Positions 4,944 through 6,347 of a stretch of 6,347 nucleotides of DNA are shown piece after piece. Under the pieces are notes generated by a model. The model had not been told where the DNA came from. It saw only the letters and a list, made by a program, of their open reading frames with translations, and did no database searches. The first letter of the stretch is position 1. Each line of letters opens with the position of its first letter. The stretch is from an uncultured Coriobacteriaceae bacterium (GTDB taxonomy: Bacteria > Actinomycetota > Coriobacteriia > Coriobacteriales > Eggerthellaceae). The position numbers and the translations under genes were made by a program. The stretch lies in contig USAB01000097.1 of the NCBI GenBank assembly GCA_900552585.1, forward strand, positions 1 to 6,347, given 5' to 3'.

Positions 4944-5474
4944 CGATACATGCGGGCCGCCCTGGAGCAGGCGCGTTTGGCCGGAGAAGCCGGGGAAGTG
5001 CCCATCGGCGCAGTAGTAGTGCGCGACGGGGAGATTGTCGCTCGCGCGCGCAACACGCGCGAGGAGACCCGGAATCCGGCGGGACATGCGGAATTCACGG
5101 CTATCTGCGAAGCGGCGGAGAAGCTGCAGGCGTGGCGTCTGACGGGTTGCACCGTGTATGTCACGTTGGAGCCATGCGTCATGTGCGCCGGGCTCATGCA
5201 TCAGGCGCGCATAGACCGCTGCGTGTTCGGCGCCTACGACCCGAAGGCGGGTGCGCTGGGCACGCTGTATGCCATCCATGAAGACGACCGCCTGAACCAC
5301 GTTTTCGAGGCGCAGGGCGGTATCCTCGAGCAAGAATGCGCACAGTTGCTGAAGGATTTCTTTGCCTGCCGCCGCAAGGCGCGGAAGGCTGCGCGCAATA
5401 CATCGGAACAGCCGAGTCATACGGAAATCCCTGCTGGCAAGCATACAGGGGGACAAGCCGACGAGTGGGCATAA
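4932..5474 (+). CDS. tadA: tRNA-specific adenosine deaminase
   Basis: TadA deaminates adenosine 34 to inosine in the anticodon of tRNA-Arg(ACG), letting one tRNA read three arginine codons; it is normally essential. The zinc and catalytic set is intact. EVPIGAVVV (22-30) precedes the His-Ala-Glu motif with His52 as zinc ligand and Glu54 as proton shuttle, and PCVMC supplies zinc ligands Cys82 and Cys85. The block RIDRCVFGAYDPKAGALGTLY and the C-terminal LLKDFFACRR are also typical. The 180 residues include a non-conserved, charged tail of about 30 residues beyond the usual end. The ATG at 4932 is chosen because it lies at the predicted transcription start; Met7 (4950) is the only close alternative and also lacks a Shine-Dalgarno. 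The next gene starts 13 bases after the stop, so tadA and ispE are probably one operon. The neighbouring tRNA-Ser is not a known TadA substrate. Confidence 0.95.
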   Translation: MDDERYMRAALEQARLAGEAGEVPIGAVVVRDGEIVARARNTREETRNPAGHAEFTAICEAAEKLQAWRLTGCTVYVTLEPCVMCAGLMHQARIDRCVFGAYDPKAGALGTLYAIHEDDRLNHVFEAQGGILEQECAQLLKDFFACRRKARKAARNTSEQPSHTEIPAGKHTGGQADEWA

Positions 5475-5475
5475 C

Positions 5476-5481
5476 GGAGGT
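5476..5481 (+). promoter_or_regulatory. Ribosome binding site of ispE
   Basis: GGAGGT lies 6 bases before the ATG at 5488, entirely in the 13-base gap after the tadA stop. It fixes the ispE start and contrasts with the absence of any such site before tadA. Confidence 0.75.
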
Positions 5482-5487
5482 AATCGA

Positions 5488-6347
5488 ATGAGAACCGTGA
5501 AAGTGGTCGCACCTGCGAAAGTGAACCTGTTCCTGGGAATAGGATCGAAGCGGGCGGACGGCTACCATACCGCAACATCGCTCATGCATGCGTTGAGTAT
5601 GCACGACACGTTGACGTTCGTGGCATATCCCCAGGGAACGCCGAAAGAGCTTATTCCCGTCAAGGAGCAGAACCGGCAGGAGGTGGAGGAAGGTGGTCTG
5701 ACCGTCACGGCAGAGGTCGAATGGCACGAGGCGCTTCCGGACGCGGACCTGAAGCTTGACAAGAATCTGGTCGTGAATGCCGTCATGGCCCTGGCACGCG
5801 CCTGCGGCTTTCCGTGGAAGGGCCGCCTGCATTTCCTGCTGGAGAAGCACATCCCCATGCAGGCCGGCCTGGGCGGCGGCTCCGCGGACGCCGCTGCGGC
5901 GCGGGTGGGCGCCGCCGATCTCTGGGGCGTGTGCGATAGGGAGCTGCTGCATCGCGTGGCGCGCGAACTGGGCGCCGACGTGCCGTTCTTCCTCGACGGG
6001 GGCTGCCTGCTGCTGGAAGGCCGCGGCGACACGCCTATTCGCACGCTGGAGCCGCGTCATGACAACGTGGTGCTGGTGCTGCCGTCCGAAGGCGTGAGCA
6101 CGGCCGCGGCGTATCGCGAATTCGACAAGGAGCCGGCTGACGTACCGGCGGACCTTGTGAAGCAGCTGGAGGTCGCCCGCACGGCCGCCGATGCCCCGCT
6201 GTTCAACAACCTGGCGCAGGCATCCGAGCGCCTGCTGCCCGTCTTGGCGGATATCCGCACGTGGGCGGCTGCCCAGCCGGGCGTGCAGGACGTGCTGCTG
6301 TGCGGCAGCGGCTCCCCCCCCCTCGCCCTCTGCGGCGAATGGTTGCT
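5488..6347 (+). CDS. ispE: 4-diphosphocytidyl-2-C-methyl-D-erythritol kinase, 3' end outside window
   Basis: IspE is the GHMP-family kinase that phosphorylates the 2-hydroxyl of CDP-methylerythritol with ATP, a step of the non-mevalonate isoprenoid pathway. The frame is open from ATG at 5488 to the window end, 286 full codons, with no stop. APAKVNLFL (8-16) with Lys11 and RADGYH (22-27) form the substrate site. PMQAGLGGGSADAAAA (123-138) is the ATP-binding glycine-rich loop, and GADVPFF (162-168) contains the catalytic aspartate (Asp164). About 40 residues between 46 and 90 are longer and more charged than in the E. coli enzyme. Near the end the conserved GSGS-Thr motif reads GSGSPPLAL (273-281), encoded by a run of nine C (6314-6322), which looks like a sequence error near a contig end. 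The gene follows tadA by 13 bases with a strong ribosome binding site. Confidence 0.94.
   Translation, partial: MRTVKVVAPAKVNLFLGIGSKRADGYHTATSLMHALSMHDTLTFVAYPQGTPKELIPVKEQNRQEVEEGGLTVTAEVEWHEALPDADLKLDKNLVVNAVMALARACGFPWKGRLHFLLEKHIPMQAGLGGGSADAAAARVGAADLWGVCDRELLHRVARELGADVPFFLDGGCLLLEGRGDTPIRTLEPRHDNVVLVLPSEGVSTAAAYREFDKEPADVPADLVKQLEVARTAADAPLFNNLAQASERLLPVLADIRTWAAAQPGVQDVLLCGSGSPPLALCGEWL

Noticed and set aside
4755..5456. A 233-codon minus-strand frame opposite tadA
   Set aside because: It overlaps all of tadA and runs into the tRNA; no motifs and no start signal.

Overview
The window looks like two unrelated pieces of bacterial chromosome joined near base 1155. Bases 1 to about 1154 hold the end of dnaN, a small S4-domain RNA-binding gene (yaaA) and the start of recF, all on the plus strand. 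That order is the replication-origin cluster typical of Firmicutes, and the fairly GC-rich codon use suggests a clostridial (Oscillospiraceae-like) source. RecF stops matching its family abruptly after the Ala-Arg-rich stretch behind its PEDL motif. Within a few bases the sequence becomes the 3' end of a complete, oppositely oriented DegV gene. About two thirds of recF is missing, and so is anything that normally follows it.

Bases 1159 to 6347 look like one coherent block from a high-GC organism. I favour an actinobacterium of the Coriobacteriia type, but this is inferred from gene content, base composition and a leaderless-looking promoter, not from a database match. A DegV-family fatty-acid-binding protein (minus) and a DUF1836 protein (plus) are divergently transcribed. 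They share an AT-rich spacer with a near-consensus promoter and an imperfect inverted repeat. A monocistronic citrate synthase gene follows, with its own promoter and a strong Shine-Dalgarno site.

Next comes a strong GNRA-loop hairpin between converging transcripts. On the minus strand lie tRNA-Ser(UGA) and, 20 bases after its CCA, an unlisted 36-residue single-span membrane protein with an excellent ribosome binding site. Divergent from the tRNA is tadA, the tRNA adenosine deaminase. Its perfect TATAAT box lies 7 bases before the ATG and there is no Shine-Dalgarno, so its mRNA is probably leaderless. The 5' 858 bases of ispE, from the non-mevalonate isoprenoid pathway, follow 13 bases after tadA and run off the window. 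Close to that end an odd run of nine C alters a conserved glycine/serine motif.

Most genes are housekeeping: sliding clamp, recombination, TCA entry, tRNA modification and isoprenoid synthesis. I see no mobile element, CRISPR array, toxin-antitoxin pair of known type or defence system. The items most worth follow-up are the recF/degV junction (probably an assembly chimera), the tRNA-linked membrane micropeptide, the leaderless tadA promoter and the DegV/DUF1836 divergent control region.
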